Shown here piece after piece: positions 33,951 through 43,286 of a stretch of 64,000 nucleotides of DNA; position 1 is the stretch's first letter; each line of letters starts with the position of its first letter. Position numbers and translations under genes: made by a program. The notes beneath the pieces were generated by a model. It was not told where the DNA came from and made no database searches. It saw only the letters and a list, made by a program, of their open reading frames with translations. This DNA is from an uncultured Roseibium sp. Lineage in GTDB: Bacteria > Pseudomonadota > Alphaproteobacteria > Rhizobiales > Stappiaceae. The stretch spans positions 62,001 to 126,000 of the forward strand of contig NZ_OY780958.1 in the NCBI RefSeq assembly GCF_963675985.1, read 5' to 3'.

Positions 33951-34499
33951 TCAGGCGGCCTTGCTGCTGACGACCGGGAAGTCGATTGGCGTGTCGAAGG
34001 CTTCGTTGAGGTAGTTGGTCAGCGTGTTGAGAGCGACATGGGCGACGATCTCGACGATTTCCGCTTCGCTGTAGCCGGCCATTTTCACCGCCGACACATC
34101 GGTTTCGCTCACGCGGCCGCGTTCACGCACCAGCTGCACGGCAAACCGGACAGCGACGTCGGCGCGGGGGTCGGTCGAAGTGCCCTCGCGGTTGGCAGCG
34201 ATTTCGGCGTCGTCGAGCTTCGCCAGGTTCCTTGCCAGGTAGCTATGCGCGGACAGGCAGTAATCGCAGCCATTGAACTGGGCGACGGCAAGGGCGATCC
34301 GTTCCCGTGTCTGCGGGTTCAAGGTGCCGGACGCCAGGGCTCCGTTCAGGCCGAGATAGCCTTCAAGCGCGGCCGGGCTGTTGGCGGTAAGCCGGAACAG
34401 GTTCGGAACGGATCCGAGCAGGTTCTTCACGCCTTCAAGCAGCTGCTGGGAGGCTGCCGGGGCGGCTTCGATCGAGGCGGGAAGTTGAATGCGGGGCAT
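33951..34499 (-). CDS. AhpD-like carboxymuconolactone decarboxylase-family protein
   Basis: 182 residues of all-helical AhpD fold. The redox pair is CDYCLSAHSYLARN, with the usual downstream His. This CxxC-xxx-H arrangement is that of peroxidase-reducing AhpD proteins. First gene of the minus-strand operon; its promoter region holds one of two copies of a palindrome also found before tetR, so TetR control is likely. Confidence 0.88.
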   Translation of the reverse strand: MPRIQLPASIEAAPAASQQLLEGVKNLLGSVPNLFRLTANSPAALEGYLGLNGALASGTLNPQTRERIALAVAQFNGCDYCLSAHSYLARNLAKLDDAEIAANREGTSTDPRADVAVRFAVQLVRERGRVSETDVSAVKMAGYSEAEIVEIVAHVALNTLTNYLNEAFDTPIDFPVVSSKAA

Positions 34500-34554
34500 G
34501 GTCTGTCTCCAATTGGGTTGCAGTGATGTTTCGTACTGTCGGGAAAATATATAC

Positions 34555-34568
34555 AGACAGGTCTGTCT
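34555..34568. promoter_or_regulatory. TetR operator copy 1
   Basis: AGACAG-GT-CTGTCT, a 6-base dyad flanked by ATATA-rich sequence, located before the AhpD-like gene. Confidence 0.8.
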
Positions 34569-34643
34569 ATTTGCAACGCGATTGGTGATAACGAATTCGT
34601 GATATTGAAAAGCGTAGGCGAACCTTCTAAGTTTCAGATATAT

Positions 34644-34657
34644 AGACAGGTCTGTCT
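34644..34657. promoter_or_regulatory. TetR operator copy 2
   Basis: The same 14 bases as copy 1, AGACAG-GT-CTGTCT, again with ATATAT on its left, 20 bases before the tetR start. Two identical operators, one per divergent gene, suggest TetR represses both its own gene and the five-gene operon. Confidence 0.85.
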
Positions 34658-34676
34658 TTAAGAAGGAGAAGTTGAA

Positions 34677-35273
34677 GTGGCCTCACGTCGGGATGACCTC
34701 GTGGAAACCGCTCTCAGGCTGTTTTATACGAGTGGTTTCAACGCCACCGGCATCGACAAGATCCTTGCCGAGGCCGGCGTTGCGAAAATGACGCTCTACA
34801 AGCACTTCCGTTCGAAAGAAGAGCTGATCCTTGCGGTGCTCAATCGTCGGGATGAGCAGTTCCGCAACTGGCTGATGGGTGAAATGGAAAAGGCATCGTC
34901 CGATCCGCGGGAGCGGCTTCTGGCGATGTTCGATGCGTTGGAAACCTGGTTCCGGGGTCAGGCTTTCAAAGGCCTCGGGTTCAATGGCTGTGCCTTCATC
35001 AATGCCTCGAGCGAGTTCGGGGAACAGCAACATCCCGCGCATCGTACGTCGGCCGAACACAAGCAGCGGATCGTCGACTATCTGGAGCGCCTGTGCACCG
35101 AAGCCGGAGCCGCCGCCCCCCATGAGCTTGCCGAAAGGCTGGCCCTTCTCAAGGAGGGCGCGATCGTTACCGCCCAGGTCCGGGGCATGCCGGAGGCGGC
35201 GCGCACGGCCAAGGGGATCGCCGCGGACCTTATCGCCGCGCAAACGGCTCACGCGGCTGCCCTCTCGACGTAG
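34677..35273 (+). CDS. TetR-family repressor
   Basis: 198 residues: HTH at the N-terminus (DDLVETALRLFYTSGFNATG, then KMTLYKHFRSKEELI) and an all-helical ligand domain. It starts with GTG at 34677 after AAGGAG. It is divergent from the AhpD-like operon with paired operators between them. The ligand is unknown; the target genes hint at a reactive or oxidising compound. Confidence 0.9.
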   Translation: MASRRDDLVETALRLFYTSGFNATGIDKILAEAGVAKMTLYKHFRSKEELILAVLNRRDEQFRNWLMGEMEKASSDPRERLLAMFDALETWFRGQAFKGLGFNGCAFINASSEFGEQQHPAHRTSAEHKQRIVDYLERLCTEAGAAAPHELAERLALLKEGAIVTAQVRGMPEAARTAKGIAADLIAAQTAHAAALST

Positions 35274-35443
35274 GTCGTTGCTTGACCGACAGGCCTTATC
35301 GCGTGAACCAAAGCCGTTATTCGCCAGGGTGGCGGCATCGATCAAATTGAGGCCGAAGTCGCCATTTACCGCGGTTAATACCAAGTCTCAGTCCACGTGG
35401 GGCTGGCTCGACGTCGCAGATGGAGCAATGGCGTACCCTGGAG

Positions 35444-36268
35444 CTATCGGATCATGGTCAACCGGTCCCAGTCGGCATAATCCGGCGAGCCTTCGCGGCG
35501 GATCTCGCCCGCGTGGCCGAACTCGACCATATGTACCATGGTGCTTTTTTCGTCAGCCAGAATGACCGAATAGGATTCGGGAAGATCGGAGCTGCTCAGG
35601 TTGGTGACGGCGCCGAAATCCGGCCAGCCGGCATGGTTGGTTCCACGAGGCGCACTGAACGGGACACCGTGAAGGGAGCCTGAAAGTGGCAGATGGCAAT
35701 GGCCGTGGAAGATATGGGCGATCTTGGCCGCGTGTCTCGCGATCACGTCGCCGAAAGCCTCGGCATCCAGCAGCATGATCTGGTCCATGGGCGCGATCCC
35801 GATCGGGACCGGGTTGTGGTGCATGAACAGCCAGACCTTGCCGTCGCATGCCGCCAATTGGCGGTCGAGCCAGGCCAACCGGGTTTCGCAGAAGAAGCCG
35901 GCGTGGCTTTGCGGTCCCCAGGTGTCGAGCGTCAGCCCCGTACCGAGTGGCAGGTCGAAGGCGGACTGGACAAAGCCGTTTTCGTCCGCAAGCTCGGGGA
36001 AGACCGACAGGAACACATCCCGCTCGTCGTGATTGCCGATGCACAGGTGAACCGGCATCGGTACCTGTGAAAGCATCTCCTTCAGGCGCTTGTAGTCGTC
36101 CGCATCGCCCCAGTCGGACAGATCGCCGGTGATGATCAGGGCATCCGCATCCGGATGATGGGAGATGGCGTGATCAAGCGCCTTCTTCAGATTTTCGTTC
36201 GGTTCGCGGCCCGCGATGGTCTGGCCGGGCGCGGTCAGATGGATGTCGGTGAGTTGCAGGAGCTTCAC
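35444..36268 (-). CDS. Metallophosphoesterase (GpdQ/CpdA-like phosphodiesterase)
   Basis: About 274 residues. Dinuclear metal motifs in order: LLQLTDIHL, ITGDLSDWGD, CIGNHDERD, LFMHHNPVP and FHGHCHLPL. Family members hydrolyse glycerophosphodiesters or 3',5'-cAMP. Next to a Ugp-like importer, glycerophosphodiester cleavage is the more likely role. GTG 36268 follows a very strong GGGGGG-rich ribosome site; an ATG at 36292 would precede it. A terminator separates it from the binding-protein gene. Confidence 0.85.
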   Translation of the reverse strand: MKLLQLTDIHLTAPGQTIAGREPNENLKKALDHAISHHPDADALIITGDLSDWGDADDYKRLKEMLSQVPMPVHLCIGNHDERDVFLSVFPELADENGFVQSAFDLPLGTGLTLDTWGPQSHAGFFCETRLAWLDRQLAACDGKVWLFMHHNPVPIGIAPMDQIMLLDAEAFGDVIARHAAKIAHIFHGHCHLPLSGSLHGVPFSAPRGTNHAGWPDFGAVTNLSSSDLPESYSVILADEKSTMVHMVEFGHAGEIRREGSPDYADWDRLTMIR

Positions 36269-36296
36269 GCTTTCCCCCCTTGGTGGTGTCATTCAG

Positions 36297-36329
36297 AAAA
36301 AAACGCCGCCCGGAAACGTCCGGGCGGCG
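36297..36329 (-). terminator. Strong terminator after the Ugp-like binding protein
   Basis: Perfect 11-base stem (CGCCGCCCGGA at 36304-36314 and TCCGGGCGGCG at 36319-36329, four-base loop) followed on the minus strand by seven T (A-run 36297-36303). It lies between the binding-protein and phosphodiesterase genes. Confidence 0.92.
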
Positions 36330-36341
36330 CGGGTCCGCAAA

Positions 36342-37604
36342 TCAGTTGCCGGAGGGCAGCAGATCCTGGGTTTCTTCGGCAAGCTGTTCCTGCAGCTCTT
36401 CCATGTCGTCGTATTCGCCGGTCACGATGCCTTCCATGCCGTCATAGATGACCTGCGTGATCGCCAGGCCATTGTCGCCCGGATAGGCCTGCCACTCGCG
36501 CAGAAGCGGGAGCTGGCGGACGGCGGTCTCCTTGTTCGGATTTTCCTTGTAGAAGTCGGCAAGGATCACTTCGTTGGCGGCCTTGTTCGGCGGCATGTAG
36601 CCGGTGGTGCGGGCGACTTCGGCGGCCCCCTGTCCGGAGGTGATGAACTTCAGCCACTTCCAGGCAGCGTCGAGGACTTTCGGGTCTTTTGATGTGGAGA
36701 CCAGCATGGCTGCGTTGCCACCGGCAGGCAGGCCCTTCGGTCCGGATGCATCGAGCGCCGGGAACTCGTTTGTCTTCATCGTGAAGTCGCCCTTGGCGCG
36801 CTCGACGGCGCCAAGCGCGGAGGTCGACCAGTATATCATGGCGATCTCGCCGGCGGAGAAGGAGGAAAGAGCCGCCTTCCATTCGATGTTCTTCATGTCG
36901 CAGCCGCGGAAGATCTTGTGCATCGTCTTCAGGGCCGTCAGGCCTTCCGGCGTGTCGATCTGAATGTCGTTGCCGATCATGGTCGGCTTGTCCTGGGTCC
37001 ACATGAGGGACTGCAGGAACCAGTTGCCTGTGATGTTCCAGCCCCAGAAGACCGGGTTTTTCACGCCTGCATCCTTCAGCTTGCCGCAGGTCTCGACCAC
37101 CTCGTCCCAGGTCTTGGGCAACTGGTCGTTTGAGGTGATGCCAGCCTTGGCCATCAGGTCCATGTTGTAGTAGCCCACGGGCAGCGACACGGAAAACGGC
37201 AGGCCGTAGACCTTGCCGTCGAACGTGCCGAGCTTGAGCATGGCATCATGGTAGCCGTCCTTGGCGAAGTCTTCCTCGCGTACGATGAACGGTTCGAGGG
37301 ATTTGGCGATGCCCTTGTCGACCAGGATCGCCTGACGGTTGAGACCCTGCATGGTCACGTCCGGCAGTTCGCCGGCGACGGCCTCGCGCAGGATGGTGTT
37401 GGACGCGTCCTCGTAGGATTCGTAGGACGCGCGCATCTTCACTTCGATGTCGGGATACTGCTCATGGAACAGCGGCAGGATCTTTTCGTAAGTAACGTCG
37501 AACAGGTGGCTGTAGGGATACGCGAATTCGATCGTGACCTTGTCTTCTGCCTGGGCCGTTCCGGCCGCCAGAAGAAACGCTATTGCAGTCAGGCACTTTT
37601 TCAT
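36342..37604 (-). CDS. ABC extracellular solute-binding protein (UgpB-like)
   Basis: 420 residues with signal peptide (LTAIAFLLAAGTAQAED) and the family 1 fold: VTIEFAYPYSHLFDVTYEK, GELPDVTMQGLNRQAILVDKG, and PAGGNAAMLVSTSKDPKVLDAAWKWLKF. It resembles UgpB-type proteins for glycerol-3-phosphate or its diesters, but sugar ligands are equally possible. It is last of the importer genes, 118 bases after the second permease, with a hairpin between. Confidence 0.85.
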   Translation of the reverse strand: MKKCLTAIAFLLAAGTAQAEDKVTIEFAYPYSHLFDVTYEKILPLFHEQYPDIEVKMRASYESYEDASNTILREAVAGELPDVTMQGLNRQAILVDKGIAKSLEPFIVREEDFAKDGYHDAMLKLGTFDGKVYGLPFSVSLPVGYYNMDLMAKAGITSNDQLPKTWDEVVETCGKLKDAGVKNPVFWGWNITGNWFLQSLMWTQDKPTMIGNDIQIDTPEGLTALKTMHKIFRGCDMKNIEWKAALSSFSAGEIAMIYWSTSALGAVERAKGDFTMKTNEFPALDASGPKGLPAGGNAAMLVSTSKDPKVLDAAWKWLKFITSGQGAAEVARTTGYMPPNKAANEVILADFYKENPNKETAVRQLPLLREWQAYPGDNGLAITQVIYDGMEGIVTGEYDDMEELQEQLAEETQDLLPSGN

Positions 37605-37691
37605 GGAAGTCTCCGTGGTGTTGCCGTGGGAGCGGTCAGGTCGCCAAACTCGCCCGTTCCCCGTTGATCCCCTATTCGGGATTTCGGTAAT

Positions 37692-37712
37692 GGGCCGCCG
37701 TCCCGGCGGCCC
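37692..37712. other. Intercistronic hairpin in the Ugp-like operon
   Basis: GGGCCGCCG (37692-37700) and CGGCGGCCC (37704-37712). A T-run follows only on the + strand, where no gene ends, so on the operon's own strand this is a stem without a U-tract. It may protect the permease mRNA end or separate it from the binding-protein message. Confidence 0.6.
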
Positions 37713-37721
37713 TTTTTGCCT

Positions 37722-38666
37722 CTACTTCATGCCGCTCAGGGTGATGCCCTCGATGAAGCGTCGCTGGGCGATGAGGAAGGCCACAATCAACGGCGCCACG
37801 ATGATGGTCGCCGTCGCCATCATCGGCCCGAAGTTGTCGCCGTCCGCGTCGCCCTTGAATTCGCGCAGGCCCAGAGGCGGCGTGAACAGCGAGCGGTCGC
37901 CGGTGATGACGATCCGTGGCCAGAAATAGTCGTTCCAGTGAGCCACCACCGAAAAGATCGCGAAGGCCAGCAGGGCCGGGACCGCCGTTGGCAGCATCAC
38001 GTTCCAGATGATCGAGAACTCGCTCATTCCGTCCATGCGGGCCGCATCGATCAGGTCGTCGGGAACGGTCATGAAGAACTGGCGCATGAGAAAGATGCCG
38101 AAGACGGATATGGACCAGGGAATGACCAAGGCCGCGTAGGTGTTCGTCAGTCCGAGCTTGGCCAGCACGATGTAAAGCGGCAGGGCAATCGCATGGACGG
38201 GGATCAGAAGACAGAAGAGAACGAGACCGAACACGGCCTCCCGTCCCCAGAACCGCAGCTTGGCCAGGGCGTAGGCGCAGGGCAGGGCGACCAGCACCTG
38301 GATGAAGAAGATCGATGCGGTGACGATCACGCCGTTGAGCAGGTAGCGCAGCAGCGGCGCCTTCTGAAATGCGGTGGTGTAGTTGTAGATCACCGGCGTG
38401 ACCATGCAGTCGGCCGCGTCCTTGCCGAGTTTCACGCAATATTCGTCACGGAAGGCCTCCTGGGCGCCGAAGAAACCGCCGGTGTTCTGCATGATCTCCG
38501 CGGGGCTTTTCAGGCTGTAGCTGACCATCACGTAAAACGGCAGCAGCACCACGAGCGCACCCAGGATCAAAACCGCATGCTTGAGCGTTTCGCCAAGGGA
38601 GAACCGGTAGCCGTCCGCGCGTGCGGAGGACGCCGATGGGGAGGAAGACAGGGTCATGTCGGTCAT
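37722..38666 (-). CDS. ABC transporter permease (UgpE-like)
   Basis: 314 residues with six membrane helices and the EAA loop (DAARMDGMSEFSIIWNVMLPTA). A periplasmic insert of about 50 residues (MQNTGGFFGAQEAFRDEYC region) between helices 1 and 2 is typical of MalG/UgpE-type permeases. It overlaps the preceding permease by four bases. Confidence 0.9.
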   Translation of the reverse strand: MTDMTLSSSPSASSARADGYRFSLGETLKHAVLILGALVVLLPFYVMVSYSLKSPAEIMQNTGGFFGAQEAFRDEYCVKLGKDAADCMVTPVIYNYTTAFQKAPLLRYLLNGVIVTASIFFIQVLVALPCAYALAKLRFWGREAVFGLVLFCLLIPVHAIALPLYIVLAKLGLTNTYAALVIPWSISVFGIFLMRQFFMTVPDDLIDAARMDGMSEFSIIWNVMLPTAVPALLAFAIFSVVAHWNDYFWPRIVITGDRSLFTPPLGLREFKGDADGDNFGPMMATATIIVAPLIVAFLIAQRRFIEGITLSGMK

Positions 38667-39586
38667 GCGTAGTGCACTCTTTTTTCAACCAGCCATCTCT
38701 GGACGACGGTCAGCAGCATCACGAAGGCGAGGAAGACAACGGTGATCGCCGCGCCGATGCCCATCAGGTTCTGCTGGATGGCTTTTTCGTAGATGGCGAA
38801 CATCATTACGTAGACGGATTTCGACGGCCCACCGCCCTGGGGGTAGAAGGCCTCCACCGTGTCGAACACCTGGAACGAGCGAATGAAGGATATGGTCACC
38901 ACGAACACGGTTGTGGGTCCGAGCATCGGCCATGTTACCAGCCGGAACCGGTCCCAGGCGGATCTTGCGCCGTCCATCTCCGCGGCGTGATAGAGCTCTC
39001 TCGGAACCGAGGTGAGCCCGGCGAGGTAGAGCACCATGTTGAAGCCGAAACCCTGCCAGATGCCGATGAAGGCCACCGTCCAGATGGCGTAGGTCCGGTC
39101 GGTCAGCCAGGTCGGAAAGCCGTTCGCGCAGCCGTTTGCGTACCAGCCCCAGGTCTCCAGAAACGTGCCGCAGCCTTGTTCCAGCGTCCTGTTGACGATG
39201 CCGATGGTCGGATGCAGCGCGAATTCCCAGACGATTGCCATAGCGATCAGCGCCGCCATCACGGGGAGGAAGTAGATCGTCTTGTAAAGGGCGGCGAAAC
39301 GTCGGGTCGAATGGATCAGCAGCGCGGCGCCGAGCCCGAGACCGACCGACAGCGGCACGACCACGAACACGTAGCGGAAGGTGGCGCCGAACATTTTCTC
39401 GTAGGTCGACCGGGTCAGAATCTTTGCGTAGTTCTCCAGTCCGACCCAATTGGCACCGGGATTGCCGAGACTGTAATCGGTGAAACTGAGAAGGCCTGCG
39501 ATGCCGATCGGCATGAGAAGGATGACGATCATGAGAAACAGGGCCGGGCCGACGAACCACCAGTGGGCCTGGGTGCGGGCCATCAC
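38663..39586 (-). CDS. ABC transporter permease (UgpA-like)
   Basis: 307 residues, six membrane helices, EAA loop as YHAAEMDGARSAWDRFRLVTWP. The region WGWYANGCANGFPTWLTDR forms a Cys-containing periplasmic loop. It is translationally coupled on both sides (four-base overlaps with the ATPase and with the UgpE-like gene). Confidence 0.9.
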   Translation of the reverse strand: MMARTQAHWWFVGPALFLMIVILLMPIGIAGLLSFTDYSLGNPGANWVGLENYAKILTRSTYEKMFGATFRYVFVVVPLSVGLGLGAALLIHSTRRFAALYKTIYFLPVMAALIAMAIVWEFALHPTIGIVNRTLEQGCGTFLETWGWYANGCANGFPTWLTDRTYAIWTVAFIGIWQGFGFNMVLYLAGLTSVPRELYHAAEMDGARSAWDRFRLVTWPMLGPTTVFVVTISFIRSFQVFDTVEAFYPQGGGPSKSVYVMMFAIYEKAIQQNLMGIGAAITVVFLAFVMLLTVVQRWLVEKRVHYA

Positions 39587-40740
39587 GCCACCTCCGAGAC
39601 GGCGGCTGTCCGGGATTCGGACAGACGGACCCTTTTGCCGTTTGCCCCGAACACCATCGCTTCGCCGCGCTTGCGGACGAAGCGGACATTGTCGCCGATG
39701 GATACGCGGCCGATCTCGTGGGGCGCGGTCCGAACCACCATGCGGTGCGCACCGTCCTGCACGGCCAGATGCAGATAAAGATCGGCGCCGAGATTTTCCC
39801 GGTGTACGAGCCGGCCCGTCAGGCCGCCCGGCTCATCATCTTCGGCAAGCGACAGATGCTCGGGGCGCAGGCCGATGGTCACGTTGTCGGAGGCCGCACC
39901 AATACCGACCCGGGACAGGACGACGTCGCCGCATCGCGCATGTCCGGCGCTGTCGACGATACCGGGCAGGAGATTGATCTTCGGCGCGCCGACGAACTCC
40001 GCCACCCGAATTTCCTGAGGGTTGTTGTAGACCTCGTCCGGCGCTCCGAGCTGGAGAATATCCCCATCCATCATCACCGCCATCCGGTCCGACATGGTCA
40101 AGGCTTCCGCCTGATCGTGGGTGACATAGACGAACGTGGTCTTCAGCGATCGGTGAAGCTCGGCGAGTTCGGAGCGCATGTGGATGCGCAGCGCGGCATC
40201 GAGGTTCGACAGCGGTTCGTCCATGAGAAAGGCGACAGGTTTGCGCACCATCGCCCGACCGAGAGCGGCGCGCTGCCGCTGACCGCCGGAAAGCTGGCCG
40301 GGCTTGCGCTGAAGCAAGTGCTCTATACGCAGGATCCGGGCGGTTTCCTCCACCTGCCGGCGCATGTCCCGGTATCTCTCCCGGGCGATCAGCGGGCCGA
40401 TCCACGGTAGGCGCCCGGCGGAGGACAGATCGCGCAGCCGAAGCGGCGTCATCATGTTGTCCTCGATGGTCAGGTGCGGGTAGAGCGCGTAGGACTGGAA
40501 CACCATGGCCAGGTTCCGGTCGGCCGGGCGCACGTCATTGACCCTTCTGTCGCCGATCGACACCGATCCGGCGCTCGGCGCCTCGAGGCCGGCCAGAATC
40601 CTGAGCAGGGTCGACTTCCCGCATCCTGACGGTCCGACAAGCGTCAGAAATTCACCGGGCTCTATCGACAGATCTATGTTTTTCAAAACCGGCGTCTCGC
40701 CGAACGACTTCCCGATCGAGTCTAAACGAATTGCAGACAT
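39583..40740 (-). CDS. ABC transporter ATP-binding protein (UgpC/MalK-like)
   Basis: 385 residues: Walker A GPSGCGKSTLLRILAG, signature LSGGQRQRAALGRAMVRKP, Walker B VAFLMDEPLSNLDA, then a C-terminal OB-like regulatory domain with GLRPEHLSLAED. ATG 40740 gives the usual MSAIRLDSIGKSFGE. It is the first gene of the importer operon, divergent from a LysR regulator. Confidence 0.92.
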   Translation of the reverse strand: MSAIRLDSIGKSFGETPVLKNIDLSIEPGEFLTLVGPSGCGKSTLLRILAGLEAPSAGSVSIGDRRVNDVRPADRNLAMVFQSYALYPHLTIEDNMMTPLRLRDLSSAGRLPWIGPLIARERYRDMRRQVEETARILRIEHLLQRKPGQLSGGQRQRAALGRAMVRKPVAFLMDEPLSNLDAALRIHMRSELAELHRSLKTTFVYVTHDQAEALTMSDRMAVMMDGDILQLGAPDEVYNNPQEIRVAEFVGAPKINLLPGIVDSAGHARCGDVVLSRVGIGAASDNVTIGLRPEHLSLAEDDEPGGLTGRLVHRENLGADLYLHLAVQDGAHRMVVRTAPHEIGRVSIGDNVRFVRKRGEAMVFGANGKRVRLSESRTAAVSEVA

Positions 40741-40805
40741 GGCACCGCCTCTTCTGGTCTTTGGCGGCACCCTAGACAGGCTGATTGAAATGTCTGTGAC
40801 GTAAT

Positions 40806-40820
40806 ATTAGCGTTGCTAAT
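40806..40820. promoter_or_regulatory. LysR-type binding site between the ABC operon and its regulator
   Basis: ATTAGC-GTT-GCTAAT is a perfect dyad and contains T-N11-A, the LysR box pattern. It lies between the divergent starts at 40740 and 40861. Confidence 0.7.
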
Positions 40821-40860
40821 GAAGGCTAGAGTCTGCGGCGGAAACCAACATGGAACTGTC

Positions 40861-41751
40861 ATGAACGACCGCCCGAGCCCCTATCAGATCACCGCCTTCA
40901 CCTATGTCGCCCGCGAGAAAAGCTTTTCGCGCGCGGCGGCGCGGCTGAGCGTGACACAATCCTCGATCACGCAGCATGTGGCCAAGCTGGAACGGAAAAT
41001 GGGAACCCAGCTGTTCGTCCGCCGCCGCGACGGCGTGGAGTTGACGCGGGCGGGCAGCGAACTCTTCCGGATCACCGACCGGCTCGCGACACTGGATCAA
41101 CTGGTCACGGAAAAGGTCAACGACTACAGCTCCTTGACCGATGGCCACATTCGCCTGATCGCGAATGCTCCGCGTCCGGCCATGCCGATCATCGCGCGCT
41201 ACGGGGAGCTGTTTCCGAAGGTTCAGATCGATTTCACGCTCTATGACTGGACCAGCGCGATGGCGCTCCTGTCAGAGAGGCAGGTCGATGTTGCCATCAT
41301 CACCGAGCCGGAGCGAAGCGAGGCGCTTTTTACCCACGAACTGCGCCGGACGATGTATATGGCCCATGTGCGAAAGGACCATCCGCTGGGGGCAAGCAAA
41401 AGGATCTCGTTGCGCGACTTGCAGCAGGAAACGCTTATTCTTCCGGAAGACGGCTCGCTGACGGAAAAGATCGCCAAGCGCAAGATCCAGGAACACGGGC
41501 TGGAATTCCCGCGCATTATCCGCACCACCACATTTCCGATGGTCAAGGAGGCGATCCTGCACGGTCTCGGCATCGGTCTTCTCCTGAAAAACAGCCTTTA
41601 TCCCTCCGATGAACTGGCCGCCATCCCCATCGACGAAATGTCAGAGGAATACAGCGATTGCATCGCTATCCCGGCGGACAAGCGGGAGCTGAAACTGATC
41701 TGCAGCTTTCTGGATGTCGCTGTCGAGACAAAGGCCGACCGGCATTTGTGA
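40861..41751 (+). CDS. LysR-family regulator, probable controller of the Ugp-like operon
   Basis: About 296 residues: HTH with ITAFTYVAREKSFSRAAARL and QSSITQHVAKLERKMG, then the effector-binding domain. ATG 40861 gives MNDRPSPYQITAF; the earlier in-frame start at 40813 (TTG) falls beside the operator. Divergent arrangement plus the T-N11-A site supports control of the importer. Confidence 0.88.
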   Translation: MNDRPSPYQITAFTYVAREKSFSRAAARLSVTQSSITQHVAKLERKMGTQLFVRRRDGVELTRAGSELFRITDRLATLDQLVTEKVNDYSSLTDGHIRLIANAPRPAMPIIARYGELFPKVQIDFTLYDWTSAMALLSERQVDVAIITEPERSEALFTHELRRTMYMAHVRKDHPLGASKRISLRDLQQETLILPEDGSLTEKIAKRKIQEHGLEFPRIIRTTTFPMVKEAILHGLGIGLLLKNSLYPSDELAAIPIDEMSEEYSDCIAIPADKRELKLICSFLDVAVETKADRHL

Positions 41752-41777
41752 GGGCTGGAGTGTTTTGGGTCCGTGTC

Positions 41778-43070
41778 CTAAACCACGACCTCCAACGCTT
41801 CCTGCTCGCCGACCCCGAACACGCGCTTGTAGCGCGCGATTTCGTCTGCCGGACCCATTGCCTTGTTCGGGTTGTCGCTGAGCTTCACCGTCGGGTGGCC
41901 GTTGGCGGTGACCGCCTTGCAGACCAGGGAGAAGGGGGCCAGTGCGTTGCCGGCGGTGAGGCCGCGGAAGTCGTTGGTGAGCAGCGTGCCCCAGCCGAAG
42001 GAGGTGCGCACACGGCCGGAGAACTGCTGGTGCAGTTCGATGATCTTGTCGGTATCCAGTCCGTCGGAGAAGATGACGAGCTTTTTTGTCGGGTCTTCCC
42101 CTTTGGAACGCCACCAGTCGATCGCGATTTCCGCGCCTGCGGCCGGATCGCCCGAATCGATGCGGATGCCGGTCCAGCTTGCGAGCCAGTCGGGTGCGCG
42201 GTCGAGAAAGCCTTTGGATCCGAAGGTATCGGGCAGAATGATGCGCAGGTTGCCGTCGTGCTCTTCATGCCAGTCGCGCAGGACGTCATAAGGCGCCTCG
42301 GCCAGTGCCTCATCCGTCTTTGCAAGGGCGGAATAGATCATCGGCAGTTCATGGGCATTGGTGCCGACGGCCTCAAGATCGCGCTGCATGGCGATGTGGC
42401 AGTTGGAGGTGCCGGTGAACTTGGCGCCCAGGCCTTCCGTCATCGCCTGAACGCACCAGTCCTGCCAGAGATAGGAGTGGCGGCGGCGGGTGCCGAAATC
42501 GGCGATCCGAAGCCCGTCCAGCGGTTGCAGGCGTTCGATCTTTTCCCAGAGCTTGGTCATCGCCCGGGCATAGAGGATCTGAAGCTCGAATTTCTTCATG
42601 GAATTGATTACGGCGCGCGAGCGCAGTTCCATGAGGATCGCGAGCGCCGGGATTTCCCAAAGCATCACCTCGTGCCATTTGCCTTCGAAAGTCAGTTCGT
42701 ACTGGCCGTCGTGTTTTTCCAGGGTGTAGGCCGGCAGGTGCAGGTTCTCGAACCATTCCATGAAATCGGAGCGGAACATCTGGCGCTTGCCGTAGAACAT
42801 GTTTCCGCGCATCCACGTACTTTCGCCGCGTTTGAGCGACAGGGAACGGACATGGTCGAGTTGCTCGCGCAGTTCACCCTCATCGATCATTTCCGCCAGG
42901 CGGATATCTTTGGCACGGTTGATCAGGGAGAAAGTGACGGTCGTTTCCGGCTTGTTGCGGAACACCGACTGACACATCAGCAGCTTGTAGAAATCCGTGT
43001 CGATCAGCGAGCGGACGATCGGGTCGATTTTCCATTTGTGGTTATAGACACGGGTTGCGATATCGACCAT
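41778..43070 (-). CDS. pncB: Nicotinate phosphoribosyltransferase
   Basis: 430 residues. Seen: TDFYKLLMCQSVFRNKPETTV at the N-terminus, DFGTRRRHSYLWQDW in the middle, the FTGTSNCHIAM block beyond the phosphorylatable His, and WTGIRIDSGDPAAGAEI for phosphoribosyl binding. It converts nicotinate and PRPP to nicotinate mononucleotide in NAD salvage. A strong GGAGG precedes ATG 43070. Single-gene unit, convergent with the LysR gene. Confidence 0.95.
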   Translation of the reverse strand: MVDIATRVYNHKWKIDPIVRSLIDTDFYKLLMCQSVFRNKPETTVTFSLINRAKDIRLAEMIDEGELREQLDHVRSLSLKRGESTWMRGNMFYGKRQMFRSDFMEWFENLHLPAYTLEKHDGQYELTFEGKWHEVMLWEIPALAILMELRSRAVINSMKKFELQILYARAMTKLWEKIERLQPLDGLRIADFGTRRRHSYLWQDWCVQAMTEGLGAKFTGTSNCHIAMQRDLEAVGTNAHELPMIYSALAKTDEALAEAPYDVLRDWHEEHDGNLRIILPDTFGSKGFLDRAPDWLASWTGIRIDSGDPAAGAEIAIDWWRSKGEDPTKKLVIFSDGLDTDKIIELHQQFSGRVRTSFGWGTLLTNDFRGLTAGNALAPFSLVCKAVTANGHPTVKLSDNPNKAMGPADEIARYKRVFGVGEQEALEVVV

Positions 43071-43286
43071 GTGTTTGGTTTTCCTCCGGTAACGGCGAGC
43101 ATAAGGCAGGAGTAGAGCTGGAATTTCAAGTCCCGGCTAAATGTGCCGGCTGAGGCTTTCGTAACGGAAAGTGCTAACGAACAGCGTTGTGAGGACATGA
43201 GACACAGGTCTTCCGTCCACCCGATGCGGCCTTTGTTTGCTGGAAACGATGGCATATAAACCGCTTGAATCGTGGCAGGAGGAATC

